DNA from: Rosa chinensis
Taxonomy: Eukaryota; Streptophyta; Magnoliopsida; Rosales; Rosaceae
DNA: 64,000 nt
Reading direction: 5' to 3'
NCBI RefSeq assembly: GCF_002994745.2
Contig: NC_037089.1
Span: 15,704,141 to 15,768,140 of the forward strand
Within the stretch, counting starts at the first letter, position 1; each line of letters opens with the position of its first letter. The translations under genes and the position numbers were made by a program. Below, one piece after another: positions 1 through 12,669 of the stretch. The notes below the pieces were generated by a model. It made no database searches and had not been told where the DNA came from. It saw only the letters and a list, made by a program, of their open reading frames with translations.

Positions 1-839
1 GCCTAGCACCGTTGAGCCATTAGCCACGACCAGGATTGTAAACAAGTTACACTCCCAGGTTATGATCGAACATCCACTTCAATCCTAGCTTAGGATTGAA
101 GCAGCATATGCAATCCCGAACAGGATCAATAGCACACCTACAATCCTACACGCCTGCATCAACACGAGCGTGTATTGAGAATTTCAAATTCTGAAATTCA
201 TGAGTAAGTTTTCACTAGTAAGTTGTTCCCATTTTTGAAATTTAAATTTATTTTTATTTCTCCGGGGACTTACAAAATCCTTTCTTCTACATCCCACCTT
301 TCTGTAACGTGGGTTCGATTTGCTAAAAGAGGAATCATGGGGATTCACGCTATATACGAACTAAGAGCATTCGTGATCTTCGGACTAAGAGCGTCTGTGA
401 GCATCGATTTTTACAAACTAAGAGCGTTCGTAGGCTACGGACTAAAAGTGTTCGTAAGCATAAAAATTTGACCATATAAACGTCATTGGTTTCAATCCAA
501 ATCCAAAAAATTTGGAAACTATCAACAAAGACAGTGGTTATAACTCTTTCTCACTAGGCGTACTTAAGAGTAATTGTGATGTCTAGGAAAGGTTTGAACT
601 GAGAGAACGGTTTAAAAGTGAGCAACGCTCCACCAAAACCTCACCTTACCTTACCTGGTCACAACCAAATTGGAATTACCAAACAGATTGAGTCACTACT
701 ACTTGTCTATGCTTGATTATCCTTTTTGGATTAAATTTAGAAACTTTGACGTAGTCATTGGCTTTCATTGAAATAAAGTGTCGACTTTGATTCAAACTTT
801 ATTCATTCAAGTATGTTTCCCGGAGAGCTAGAATGACTC

Positions 840-3800
840 TTGGATAGTGCTAATACGCACACCATACTTCGAAATAGGCAGTTATTTCTTGAGATGACGC
901 CTACTCAATCTTCAGTGACTACGATGGCATGGTCATCTAAATTGATTCATGGTCGAGGACCAGTTCAATTCTTGTTGCCACATGGCACAATCATTAATGT
1001 CACTGAAGCTCTCTACACTCCTAGGGCTGAAAGAACCCTTTTGAGCTTCAAAGATATAAGAGCCAATGATTTTCATGTGGAAACACATTGTGAGAATGGA
1101 CAAGAGTTCCTTTGCATCACCTCTAATGACTACGGACATAAACGAGTATTAGAGAAACTTATGTGTCGATTTAGTGGGTTGCATGCAACCACTATTCGAG
1201 TCATTGAATCCAACCATGTCATGAGAGGTGATTTATGGGATTCTGACACATATAGGATTTGGCATGACCGTTTGGGACACCCAGGTCGTGATATGATGAT
1301 CCGTATATTAAAGACTTCACACGGACATCCATTTTTCAGAATGAAAAGAAGTAAAAATCGGTTTTTGGACATCGAAAGAGCCCCTGCGCCTCACGGCGCC
1401 ATTCACCCCCAAAACCGGCCATCCTTGGCCAGCGCTGCCATCCCCCTGCGGCCTCAGGGTGGCATTGATGCCACCAAGGCTCTTTCTACTCCAAATTTTG
1501 CTTCTAAAGTCAATTGCTTCTAAAGTCAATTGTTTCTAAAGCCCATCATTCGTTCTGCAAAGCCTGCTCTTTAGCAAAATTAGGATCGAGACCATCTTAT
1601 GCAAAGGACACTAAAGAAAATATACTATTCTTGCAACGAATCCAAGGTGATATTTGTGGACCTATTCAACCACCGTGCGGACCATTTAGATATTTTATGG
1701 TGTTGGTTGATGCATCGACACGCTGGTCACATGTCATGCTATTGTCCACTAGGAATGCTGCATTTGCTATACTCCTAGCCCAAATTATTAAGCTAAGGGC
1801 TCACCACCCTGATCATCCTATTAAGTTTATAAGGTTAGACAATGCTGGAGAGTTTACATCAAAAACTTTTGATGATTATTGCATGTCCATTGGGATTGAA
1901 GTTGAACATCTAGTTCCTTCTGTTCACACCCAAAATGGTCTCGCAGAAGCCGCCATTAAAAGACTACAAATGGTCGCTAGGGCATTAGTAATGTGCACCA
2001 ATCTACCTATTTCTGCTTAGGGCTATGCAATATTGCATGCAGCTGTTCTTATTCGTCTGAGACCCACTACCACTCAATCCTTCTCTGCGTCCCAGATGGT
2101 GACTTGGTATGAGCCTAATGTCTCACACTTAAGCATATTTGGGTGTGCAGTTTATGTGCCTATTGCGCCGCCACAGCGCACTAAATGTTGGATATGATTC
2201 TCCAGCGATTATCCGCTACATAGAACCCTTGACAGGCGATCTCTTTACAGCTAGATTTGAGGATTGTCACTTCGATGAGACAGTCTTCCAGTCGTTACGG
2301 GAGATAAGAACATTAATGTTCAACAGGAACGACAAGAATTGTCGTGGTCTATCCCCACTCTATCTCATCTTGATCCCCAAACCACACAGTCTGAAATTGA
2401 AGTGCGGAGAATTCTCGATCTTCAGAATGTAGCAGAATCGATGCCTGATGTGTTTTCTGATATCGCTAAAGTGACGAGATCACACATACCTGCTGCAAAA
2501 GTGCCTGTAAGGATTGATGTCCCTAAAATTACAGGGCATGACGCCATCTCAAGGGAAATTGAGCATGGCATCAACGTCCCCACCCTTGGTGAAGTTGTGG
2601 CTAGGCCTACAGCTCCTGCCAGGAAGCGCGGGAGGCCTATAGGTTAGATGGATTCTCGCCCAAGAAAGAAAGCGAGTTTGGCACAAAATAATCCATCTCA
2701 TGAGAATATTCCGGATTATGGCTATGTCCAAGAGACATCATTGGGGGACGCTCCAATGTCAAAACCAATTCCAGAGAATAGAGAGATCTCCATGAATTAC
2801 ACTAGTGTACATGAGATGATGGAGAGAAATTCTATGGCAATTGATGATGCATTTGCATATCATGTTGCAAAAGGAATCATAGAATATGATGATATCGAAC
2901 CTCGTTCTATCGAAGAATGTCAACGAAGAGCGGATTGGCCTAAATGGAAAGATGCGATCCAGGATGAATTGGATTCACTAACAAAGAGACAGGTATTTGG
3001 GCCTATAACACAGACACCCCCAGATGTAAAACATGTTGACCATAAATGGGTCTTTGTTAGAAAGCATAATGAGAAAAATGAGGTGGTTAGATATAAAGCC
3101 CGCCTCGTGGCGCAAGGTTTCTCACAACGCCCTGGAATCGACTACGAGGAGACATATTCTCCCATAATGGACGTTATAACGTTCCGCTACCTTATCAATT
3201 TGGTAGTTTCCGAAAAACTTGACATGCAGCTTATGGATGTGGTTACAGCATATCTCTATGGGGATCTAGATTCAGAGGTATATATGAAGGTTCCAGATGG
3301 ACTTCAATTACCCAAATCAAATGGCTCTAAACCACGGAGCACGTTTTCAATAAGATTAAAACGCTCACTATATGGATTAAAACAATCCGGACGGATGTGG
3401 TATAACCGTCTAAGTGACTACTTGATTGGGAAGGGATATATTAATAATGAAATATGCCCATGCGTGTTCATTAAAAGAACAAGTTCCGGATTTGGAATCG
3501 TAGCAGTTTACGTCGATGACATGAACCTAATTGGAACTCTAGATGAGTTAAAGGAAACTGCTAAATACTTGAAATCCAAATTTGAGATGAAAGATCTTGG
3601 GAAAACACGGTTTTGTCTCGGTTTAGAACTCGAGCACCATAGTGATGGAATTTTGATCCATCAGTCTGCATACACTCAAAAAATCCTAAGGCGCTTTAAT
3701 GAAGATAAAGCTAAGCCTGTGAGTACTCCCATGATTGGTCGTAGTCTTGAGCCTGGAAAAGATCCGTTTCATCCAAAGGATGAGGTCAAAGAATTGTTAG

Positions 3801-4663
3801 AGGTCAAAGTGCCCTATTTAAGTGCAATAGGTGCATTATTGTACTTAGCTCAATGCACAAGACCGGATATCTCATTCACAGTGAACTTGTTAGCTAGACA
3901 TAGCTCTACACTAACACGACGCCATTGGATTGGTGTAAAGACAATCTTTCGATACCTAAGAGGTACGATTGATATGGGCCTATTTTATCCCTACAGAGAG
4001 AAGAGGAATGACAGAAGAATGGGATCGGACCCCATTAGGCATAGAGCCACCATCCACCATGATAAAGTGGCCGGCCATATTGCCGCCAACGCCGCCACCA
4101 CCACCAATGGTGGCCGGCCTCATCCTACTCCCCTCCATCAAAACGACAATGATGTTTTGATGGGTTTTGCTGATGCAGGGTACCTCTCTGACCCTCACAA
4201 AGGTCGCTCCCAAACAGGTTATGTCTTTACCATGGGAAGCACTACAATATCTTGGCGGTCTACAAAACAGACCCTTGTTGCTACTTCCTCAAATCATGCA
4301 GAGATTATTGCTCTACATGAAGCTGTGCGTGAATGCATATGGCTAAGGTCTGTAATTAGACATGTTCAAGGAAGTTGTGGTTTGAAGTCTACCACAGATG
4401 AACCTACATGCATTTATGAGGATAATGCAGCTTGTATTGAACAAATGAAGTTAGGTTTCATCAAGGGCGACAACACCAAGCATATATCGCCTAAGTTCTT
4501 TTATAATCAGCAACAACAATCACTTCTAAATATTGAAGTGAATCAAATCTGATCAGAGGATAATGTAGCGGACTTATTCACTAAGTCGTTACCTAAATCC
4601 ACCTTCGAGAAACATGTGAAGAGCATCGGATTGAGAAAATTATCCGAACTCCCACGATTATAG
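840..4663 (+). pseudogene. TE1 copia polyprotein (integrase, RT, RNase H), broken
   Basis: Reading frames in order: 840-1523 holds the pre-integrase part (WHDRLGHPG near 1260); 1514-2020 holds the integrase core with the spaced acidic residues in GDICGP, RLDNAGEF and NGLAEAAIKR; 2139-2647 is the linker; 2648-4552 holds reverse transcriptase (YVDDM near 3508) and RNase H (DAGYLSDPHKGRS, EDNAACIEQM). Breaks are visible: a TAG where WGYAILHA should continue (2018-2020), frame changes near 1515 and 2100-2400, a TAG at 2645, and a TGA at 4550 just before the last conserved block, which then runs on to a TAG at 4661. Two low-complexity inserts keep the frame open (about 1360-1500 and 4000-4150). 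This copy cannot make a complete polyprotein. Confidence 0.85.
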
Positions 4664-4861
4664 CAATCAGGGGGAGATATCGACATCAGGGGGAGTTATG
4701 ATGTCTACATGTTCGATCTTGAAGAGTGAAGGACGTGTTGTGCTCTATTTGTCCTTCGACCAGGGTTATTTTTATCCCACAGGGTTTTTGTTACCTAGCA
4801 AGGTTTTTAACGATGCAACGGATGAAGCGTCACCACCAAGTTTGAGCGGCACAAGGGGGAG

Positions 4862-5162
4862 TGTTGAAGGAAAATCAACTTAGTGTGTCTTATCAAACTA
4901 GGAGTAGTACTAAGAGAGAAGGTTCTAGAATTCCTAATCCTAGACAGATTAGTATTCCTTGTAACATTAGAATATGTATTTTGTAATCCCTATATATAGG
5001 CCTCCTATTCTCAATAATAATACACAACCCTATTTTACTTAAACACAACCCTAAAACTGGGCTCACAAGGAAAGTAATCAAACACAATTACAATCCTGAT
5101 TCTAGACAACCCAAACATAATTCTATTCCTAATAGTAATCCTAAAATATTTGACTCACAACA
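4862..5162 (+). repeat. TE1 3' LTR
   Basis: The LTR starts TGTTGAAGG immediately after the purine tract ACAAGGGGGAG and ends CTCACAACA, giving the inverted ends TGTTG/CAACA. A TATATATA box lies at about 4990. Its last CA overlaps a CA also present in the RNL gene, so the end is certain to within 2 bp. The other LTR is not in the window. Confidence 0.8.
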
Positions 5163-5528
5163 TTAAGCTCATTGGCAAGTGCTCAGAAGTTCGGGAGTGG
5201 AAGGTCTTCACGAAGTACAAATACGCCAACGAACTTATTGAATGGGAGAAAAGTCTAGAAAGTGAGTTAGTTTTACTGAACGTGCAGACCAGCAGGGATA
5301 TGAAAGACTTTGCAAGAGAGGTGAAGGAGAATGCAGTGGTTGCCAAGGAGACTGCGGTTAGGTTGAAGAATGTGGAGACTTTGGTAGAGAATATAGAGGA
5401 GAAATTGGACCGAATTGTGATACAAAATCAACCTGGGGAACCTAAAGCCTGGATGAGTACTGAAGTACCTGAACTTCCACGTTTTACAGTGGGATTGGAC
5501 AAGCATTTGAAGGAACTAAAGATGAAGC

Positions 5529-6139
5529 TGTTAGAATATGTGGACTTAACATTATCTTAATCACATTGAGATAAAACCAGTTGATTTAATCCTATGTAAA
5601 TAACAAGAAGTACATGAATATAACTCTAATTCCAGTTATCTACATGGGTGTATATCTCCTAGTAGAAGTAGGGAACTCATTTGTAATCAACCTGAATTAC
5701 ATTCAGTGTTTGTGATAAACTCTAAGTCTCCTATCTAGATAAACATGAAGCAGTGTTGGACTCCTTATGGGATGAGTCTAACTCGTGGTTTTGGCCAATA
5801 TAAATAGGGAGCAAAGTCCCTGTATTCACCACCAGTTTTTGCATATTGTTCAGCCCCATTCTGAAGCTTTTGGTGTTGACATACAGAAGACTTTCTTCTT
5901 GAGTTCTGCTACTGCTTTTCATTCTCGTTCCAGTTGCTCAAGATGTCTAACCTTGGTCAAGTTGTTTCTGCAGGTATCCAGAGCGTCAATGATCCAGGTG
6001 GAGTCCTAGTTCCACTAGGAAAGCTATTCTGCAGTTTCTGTGTGGATGTTGTGCAGCTGGTTTAATTGATATTGTATATGTGTTGTATGATATGATCTTG
6101 TGTTTGATGTGTTGGTTGTTGTATCATGTAGATTTAACA
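5529..6139 (+). repeat. TE2 5' LTR (611 bp)
   Basis: Runs from TGTTAGAATATG to GATTTAACA. A TATAAATA box is near 5808-5815. Bases 5824-6009 (186 bp) have no counterpart in the 3' LTR. This extra part carries a start codon at 5943 that may be the gag start. Confidence 0.93.
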
Positions 6140-6141
6140 AA

Positions 6142-6153
6142 TGGTATCAGAGC
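6142..6153 (+). other. TE2 primer-binding site
   Basis: TGGTATCAGAGC, the usual plant copia sequence complementary to the 3' end of initiator tRNA-Met, starts two bases after the 5' LTR end. Confidence 0.9.
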
Positions 6154-6230
6154 TTAGGAACTTCATAAAACACATATCATGCGTTTTTTGTTTTGGTTCA
6201 GAAAATTCATATTGTGAAAACTATTTTCTA

Positions 6231-6233
<3 letters not shown>

Positions 6234-6261
<28 letters not shown>
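6234..6261. repeat. (TA)n microsatellite in TE2 leader
   Basis: An uninterrupted run of about 13 TA units lies between the primer-binding site and gag. Confidence 0.9.
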
Positions 6262-6264
<3 letters not shown>

Positions 6265-9200
6265 TTCTGTTTAGACTAAAAGCAGGCCTTAAGTGGTTTT
6301 AACCCGGCTTTAATACTAATCCAATTCATTAAACAAATAGGCCCAAACCCGAGTCCAAAATTAATATATAAATTAAAGAATATTACCGTTGGAACATAAC
6401 GGTCACTTTTGCTTTAAGGATCGGATTGAGTTAAGGCTCACTGAGATGAATTCTCGGTTATGGGATTCAAGACCCCTCTTTAGAATTGATTGGATCATGT
6501 GGAAGGGTTGAAATTTGCTACTTGTTTTCTTTTGCTTCCGCTATAAAATATTTGTTGCAGCGCTGTAGCAGAGGCCAAGGTATGTTCATTGGAAATCCCA
6601 GAACTTGTATTTCAATTTCTGCATATGGAAAGGGTTGTCATATGGATTACTGTTTAGCATATGGAAAGGGTTGTCATAATCATTTTTGGAATGCTTGATC
6701 ATGCATATTGAAGGAATTCTGCATATATGGTTGAATGACTTACTGTAATCGTGTGATATGAAGTTTTGGTTTTGAGAACTATATGATTACTGTGATGGTA
6801 TGATTTGATGTTTTTGATTGAGTATTGGTTGTTTTAAGTATGCTATGGTTTTTAGTTAACAATTAGGAATATATCTCCCAACATAAAATCTGCAGTATTG
6901 TTATTTTCATGGCATAAATTAGTAAGTTCATACAGAAATTGAGCATATGGTTATTAATTCTAGTTTTGATATTCTTGAAAGATTGTATTGGTCATTTTGC
7001 ACAAAGCAAGTTTTCATTATCACTCTTCAAGGATTTTAAGTTTTAACAAAACTGGAACTTGTGTTTCTGCATTTAAAATTGCACTTATATTTTGTCTTCC
7101 AAAGAAGTTGTTCACTGTGTAATTCTGAATGCAGAACAGCATCATATGTAATCACAACTATCTATTTAGATACCTTGAAGCTTTTCTTATCCAAAGATTT
7201 TGACTGGTTCAAGGAATGACTGATTTTTGTTAAATGCAGTATGGTGATTTAGAACTTTAGAATGTTGAGTTTTATGCCACAAAGGTGTTACTTGATGTTA
7301 TTTCAGTTATGGGGTTTTATGGAAAACTAATCATGTATCTGCTAAAATTTTAAAGCTCATGACTGCTTTTGAATTTTATGTCTTTTGCTTGTGTTATTCA
7401 AATACATGATTTTGTTTTAAAGATTAACACACAGATAAAATCTTTTACTGCAGAAATCTTATTGTCTCTATTTTTCTGTGTTTTTAGGTCTAAATGTGGT
7501 CACTATAGGCCAAATTCAGTTGCTTAATGGATGGAATTATAAGAAGTGGAGAAACCAAGTTGAATTTTATCTGTCTATGCATCAAAATATGGATCTTTGC
7601 TTGATTGAGGAACAGCCATTAGAGCTAGACACTGAGAGCACAGAAGAAGATAGAAAATACTATAAGGAGTGGTATAGCGCCAATAGGAAAGCCAAAAATG
7701 TGATAAGAACCTCTATGTCTGACACAGTTAGGGGCTCGATCATTGAGCCAGAGCTTGCCATGGATTTCCTAGAAGCCATCGGAGATAAATATCAGGAGAG
7801 TGACAAAGCTGAGGCTGCTAGGCTATCCAAAAGATTTAATGAGCTGGAGTTTTCAGGAAAAGGAAGTGTGAGGGAGCACATTATGGAGCTAATTGACCTC
7901 AACTCGAGGCTGAGGGATTTAGACATGGGAGTTAAAGACTCTCAGGTAGTGCATGTGGCACTTCAGTCATTGCCTAACACCTACAGTAACCTGAGAACCT
8001 CCTACCATGCCCAAGAGTCTAACTGGGACCTGAACAAATTAATTTCTATATGTGTTGTGGAGGAAGAGAGAATCAGAAAAGAAGGCAAACCAACTACTGT
8101 AGTAAACCTAGTTGAGAAGCCTAAATGGAAGAAAAGGAACCAACTTAAGTTCAAGAAGGCTACCATCACTAAAGTCCCTGGCAAACCTGCAGAACATAAA
8201 GCTGAGAAACCTTTTAAGTTTAAGTGCTATTTTTGCAAGAAAGTAGGGCACATGAAGAGAGATTGCAGTGGTTTCAAGGCTTGGATGATTAAGAAGGGTG
8301 AGTCTTTTCCAAATTATGTCTTTTCTCTAGAAGTTAATTTTGTTAATGTAGCATCTCACTCTTACTGGTTAGACTCAGGCTCACCTATACACATTACAAA
8401 TTCCTTGCAGGGTTTAAGAAACAGGAGGACACCAAAGAAAAGTGAGGTCCAAGTATGTGTGGGGAATGGTTTGAGGGTAGCAGTTAAGGTCATTGGGACC
8501 CTGAAGATTGATTTAGGCTTAGGAAATTTTCTTTTTCTAGATAGTGTTTATTATATTCCTTCCTTGAAAAGGAATTTGATTTCAGTAGGTCTTTTAGTTA
8601 AGATTGGTTGCAAACTCATTATTGATTTTAGTGGAATAAAGTTATTTCAGGGTTCAAATTATCTTGGCTGTGGTGTGTTTATGCATGATTATTTGAAATT
8701 AGATTGTTCTGTTGCTCAACAGGAAATTATGTTGATTGAAAATAATCAAAACACTATAAAGAACAACACTGTCACAGGTACAAAGAGAACATTGTTCAAT
8801 AATAAGTCTGCAAATATATGGCATAGAAGATTAGGCCATATATCCAAAGAAAGACTGAAAACACTCGAGAAAAATAAAATTTTACCTGCATTGGATTATA
8901 CTGATTTAAATGACTGCATTGAGTATTTTAAAGGTAAATTGACAAACTGCAGAAAGAAAAAAAGCCTTAAGAAGTCAAAACCTATTAGAACTAATACATA
9001 CAGACATATGTGGTCCATTTAAACACAAAACTATCTGTGGAAATTTTTACTTCATCACATTCATAGACGATTTTTCCAGGTACTGCTATATCTATTTACT
9101 GTCAGAAAAATCACGAGCTCTAGATGCATTTAAAATTTATAAAACTGAAGTTGAATTGCAGCTAGAGAAGAAAATTAAGTTAGTGAGATCTGATAGGGGA

Positions 9201-12200
9201 GGGGAGTTCTATGGAAAACACACTGAAGCAGGCCAGCAAAAGGGTCCTTTTGCACTATATTTACAGGAAAATGGCATTAAGGCTCAGTACACAACTCCCT
9301 ATAATCCTACCCAAAATGGAGTAGTAGAAAGAAAAAATAGGACTTTATTAAACATGGTGAGAAGTATGATGTGCACTACAAGTCTACCTATATTCTTATG
9401 GGGTGAGGCTCTTAAGACTGCAAATTATATTTGCAATAGATCACCCAGTAAATCAGTAGACAAAACACCTTTTGAGTTATGGTGTGGAAGGCAACCTAGC
9501 TTGCATCACTGCCATGTGTGGGGATGCAAGGCTGAGGCAAAGTTGCCAAATGCATAGACACAGAAACTTGAATCCAAAACAGTCAGTTGCCATTTTATTG
9601 GCTACTGTGAGAAATCTAAAGGCTATAGGTTCTATGCAGCTCAAAATTTTACCAGAACTTTTGAAACTCATCAAGCAAAATTTCTGGATGAAGGATTTAG
9701 TAATACTAACTTTGAAGACTTGTCCTTGGAGTTTTGAAGAAATTACTGAAAATCAAAATTTACAGAATATCTTACCTTTAATACAGTCAAACAATGCAGA
9801 TAATGCAGATACAGAAACTCCAAGCCAAAATCAAGCTTTAGAAGAACCAATAGACTTAGAACCTCATATAGATGAACCTATGAATGATGTCCATTTAGAA
9901 AATAACCCTGCAAAAGAACAAAATCCACCTCAGCCTAGGAGATCCCAAAGAGAGAGAAGACCAGTATATGGGGAAGATAGTGATTTTGTAGTGTACCTGC
10001 AAGAAACTGATATTCTAAGTGAAGATAATGATCCTTCAAGCTTCAAGCAAGCTGTTGAGAGCCATGAAGTTGAAGAATGGCAGAAGGCTATGAAGGCTGA
10101 GATTGAGTCAATGCAGCAGAATTCAGTATGGGAATTGGTTAAACCAAATCCAAACCAAAAACCAATAGGCTGCAAGTGGGTGTTTAAGACAAAGAGAGAT
10201 GCAAATGGAAATGTAGAAAGGCATAAAGCCAGACTAGTAGCTAAGGGTTTCACACAAAAGGAAGGGATAGACTATACAGAAACATTCTCTCCAGTTTCAA
10301 CTAAAGACTCATTTAGGATTATAATGGCTCTAGTAGCTCATTATAACATGGAGCTGCATCAAATGGATGTAAAAACAGCCTTTTTGAATGGAGAATTAGA
10401 TGAGGTCATCTATATGAAACAACCTGAAGGTTTTGTGAAAACAGGAAAAGAAGATCATGTATGCAAACTGAAAAGATCAATTTATGGACTTAAGCAGGCT
10501 TCTAGACAATGGTATAAGAAGTTTGATTCAGTAATTTCATCTTTTGGTTTTTCAGAAAATATTGTAGATGAATGTGTATACATTAAGACAGTTGGAAGTA
10601 ATTTTATTTTTCTTATACTGTATGTGGATGATATTCTTTTAGCTAGTACTGACTTTAAATTGCTTAGAGATACCAAAACTTTTCTGTCTAAAAATTTCAA
10701 CATGAAAGATTTGGGTGAGGCATCCTATGTTTTAGGAATTGAAATTAAGAGAGACAGGTCACAAGGCTTATTAGGCTTATCTCAACACAATTACATCACA
10801 AAAGTGTTGAAGAGATTTGGTATGGAATCTTGTGCTTCAGGTGATGCACCTATGACAAAGGGTGACAAACTGTCCAAAAACAAAAATTCTAAAAATGGGG
10901 GGAAGATGTCTGATATGGAAAGCAAGCCTTATGCTAGGTTAATTGGTAGCCTAATGTATGCACAGGTCTGCACTAGACCTGATTTGTCATTTGCCATTGG
11001 AATTTTATCTAGGTTTCAGTCTAATCCTACCCATGAACACTGGGTTGCAGGAAAGAAACTGCTTAGATATCTGCAGAAAACCAAATCTCACATGTTAGTT
11101 TACAGACAAGTTAAGAAGCTTGAACTAGTTGGCTATACTAATTCAGACTTTGCAGGCCATTATCTGGATTCTAAAAGGTCCACATCTGGTTATGTCTTCA
11201 TGCTTGCAGGAGGGGCTGTTGCATGGAAAACCATGAAACAGTCATTGATTTCAACCTCCACTATGCAGGCTGAGTTCATAGCCATTTATGAAGGAGTCTG
11301 TGAAGGCTTGTGGATCAAAAATTTTCTATTGCATACTAAAGTATTAAGTTCAATTGTTTCAGATGCATTGAAAATATTTTGTGATAATGAGGCTGCAGTA
11401 TTTTTTGGTAAAAACAGTAAGAGGTCCAACAACTCTAAACACATAGATTTAAAATTCTATAGTGTTAGAGAAAGAGTGAAGCATGGTGAGATAAATGTTT
11501 TGAACATAAATACAGAGTCACAGCTAGCAGATCCCTTCACTAAAGCATTATCAGTTACAAGTTTTCAGAAGCATACCAAGAACATGGGAATTCTATCTGA
11601 ATTGGAGGCTTGAGTTTAGTGGGAGCCAATTTTAATTTTTAGAATTTTATTTTGTGTAATAGGATTCTTGCTCCAGTTATTGTCGTTTTTGTTTTTGCTT
11701 GTAATTTTGATACTGCAGTTTTTGAATAAAATGAGGTATTTCATATATGTGTTTCTTTTGGTTTCAGCATTATTTTATTTTCTGAAGTCTTGAAAATTAC
11801 AGTTCTTGAACTTTAAAATATCAGTGTGTGTTGTCAAGTGAACTTTTCTGCATTGAGGAATTTTGCAGGTTCAGTTTCAGTTTTCAGTTAAGCAAATACC
11901 AGTTCACTAGTGTTTCAGTTTTTGCTATCAAGATTTTGAATTGTCAAAATCATTCTGTTTGGACTGTGAGCATTGGATTTTGCAGGTAGATATACTTATC
12001 CAAATTTCTGCTCTAATTATCACTTTGGGCTTATGTGATCGCAGTATTTGATGTTAGTGATCTTTAATCAATCTGGTTATTTAATCAAAATTGGTTTGAG
12101 GTTCTGCGTTATTTTCTGCAAATTGACCAAGCTGAATGAGCTATGAGTTTTTGTGTATTTCAGTGCACACTTCAGTTTGTTGTCTATATGGGGTTATTGG

Positions 12201-12244
12201 TTCAGTTGTGTTGTGTACAGACAATGTTAGTCCAAGTGGGAGAA

Positions 12245-12669
12245 TGTTAGAATATGTGGACTTAACATTATCTTAATCACATTGAGATAAAACCAGTTGA
12301 TTTAATCCTATGTAAATAACAAGAAGTACATGAATATAACTCTAATTCCAGTTATCTACGTGGGTGTATATCTCCTAGTAGAAGTAGGGAACTCATTTGT
12401 AATCAACCTGAATTACATTAAGTGTTTGTGATAAACTCTAAGTCTCCTATCTAGATAAACATGAAGCAGTGTTGGACTCCTTATGGGATGAGTCTAACTC
12501 GTGGTTTTGGCCAATATAAATAGGGAGCAAAGTCCCTGTTTCCACTAGGAAAGCTATTTTGCAGTTTCTGTGTGGATGTTGTGCAGCTGGTTTAATTGAT
12601 ATTGTATATGTGTTGTATGATATGATCTTGTGTTTGATGTGTTGGTTGTTGCATCATGTAGATTTAACA
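12245..12669 (+). repeat. TE2 3' LTR (425 bp, internally deleted)
   Basis: Same ends as the 5' LTR and nearly identical, but the 186 bp lying downstream of the TATA box in the 5' LTR are absent; the junction reads CCCTGT|TTCCAC. Confidence 0.93.

Larger units (their letters stand above)
1..5162 (+). mobile_element. Ty1/copia LTR retrotransposon TE1, left end outside window, decayed
   Basis: The segment holds gag/leader remnants (about 1-840), a pol region in the copia order (pre-integrase, integrase, reverse transcriptase, RNase H; 840-4663), a polypurine tract (about 4853-4861) and a 3' LTR (4862-5162). No 5' LTR or primer-binding site is seen, so the element continues left of base 1 or is truncated. 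Directly after the LTR the sequence is RNL exon 1, matching RNL-3 from the middle of the RPW8 domain. The element therefore sits inside exon 1 of RNL pseudogene 1, and the missing gene start should lie beyond its 5' LTR. Bases 230-470 contain a repeated phrase (ACTAAGAGCGTTCGT and variants) of unknown role. Confidence 0.85.
5943..11613 (+). pseudogene. TE2 gag-pol, possibly spliced gag start, broken in pol
   Basis: The long gag frame (open from 7478) begins with coding-like sequence (LLNGWNYKKW) right after an acceptor-like TTTTTAG at 7487 and has no good ATG of its own. An ATG at 5943 inside the 5' LTR gives MSNLGQVVSA and ends at a donor (CAG|GTATCC, 5973/5974). Joining 5973 to 7488 keeps the frame. 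Further on come the zinc knuckle CYFCKKVGHMKRDC (near 8225), the protease-like LDSGSPIH, the pre-integrase WHRRLGH (near 8820), integrase (to 9557), RT with YVDD (near 10620) and RNase H, ending at 11611-11613. The pol frame is broken near 8996, by a TAG at 9555, and again near 9740, so the copy is defective though young. Confidence 0.8.
5529..12669 (+). mobile_element. Ty1/copia LTR retrotransposon TE2, complete ends, recent
   Basis: LTRs with inverted ends TGTTA/TAACA lie at 5529-6139 and 12245-12669. The element is flanked by a perfect 5-bp target duplication GAAGC (5524-5528 and 12670-12674). A primer-binding site for initiator tRNA-Met follows the 5' LTR, and a purine tract (AAGTGGGAGAA) precedes the 3' LTR. 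Domain order is gag, zinc knuckle, protease, integrase, RT, RNase H, typical of copia. Apart from one 186-bp length difference, I count about four substitutions between the LTRs over roughly 425 bp (about 1%), so the insertion is young. The insertion site is exon 1 of RNL pseudogene 1, just before its P-loop. Confidence 0.95.

Noticed and set aside
5824..6009. The 186-bp LTR difference as a spliced-out intron
   Set aside because: The borders needed to explain the 3' LTR are AT...AG, and shifting them to GT...AG does not reproduce the observed junction.
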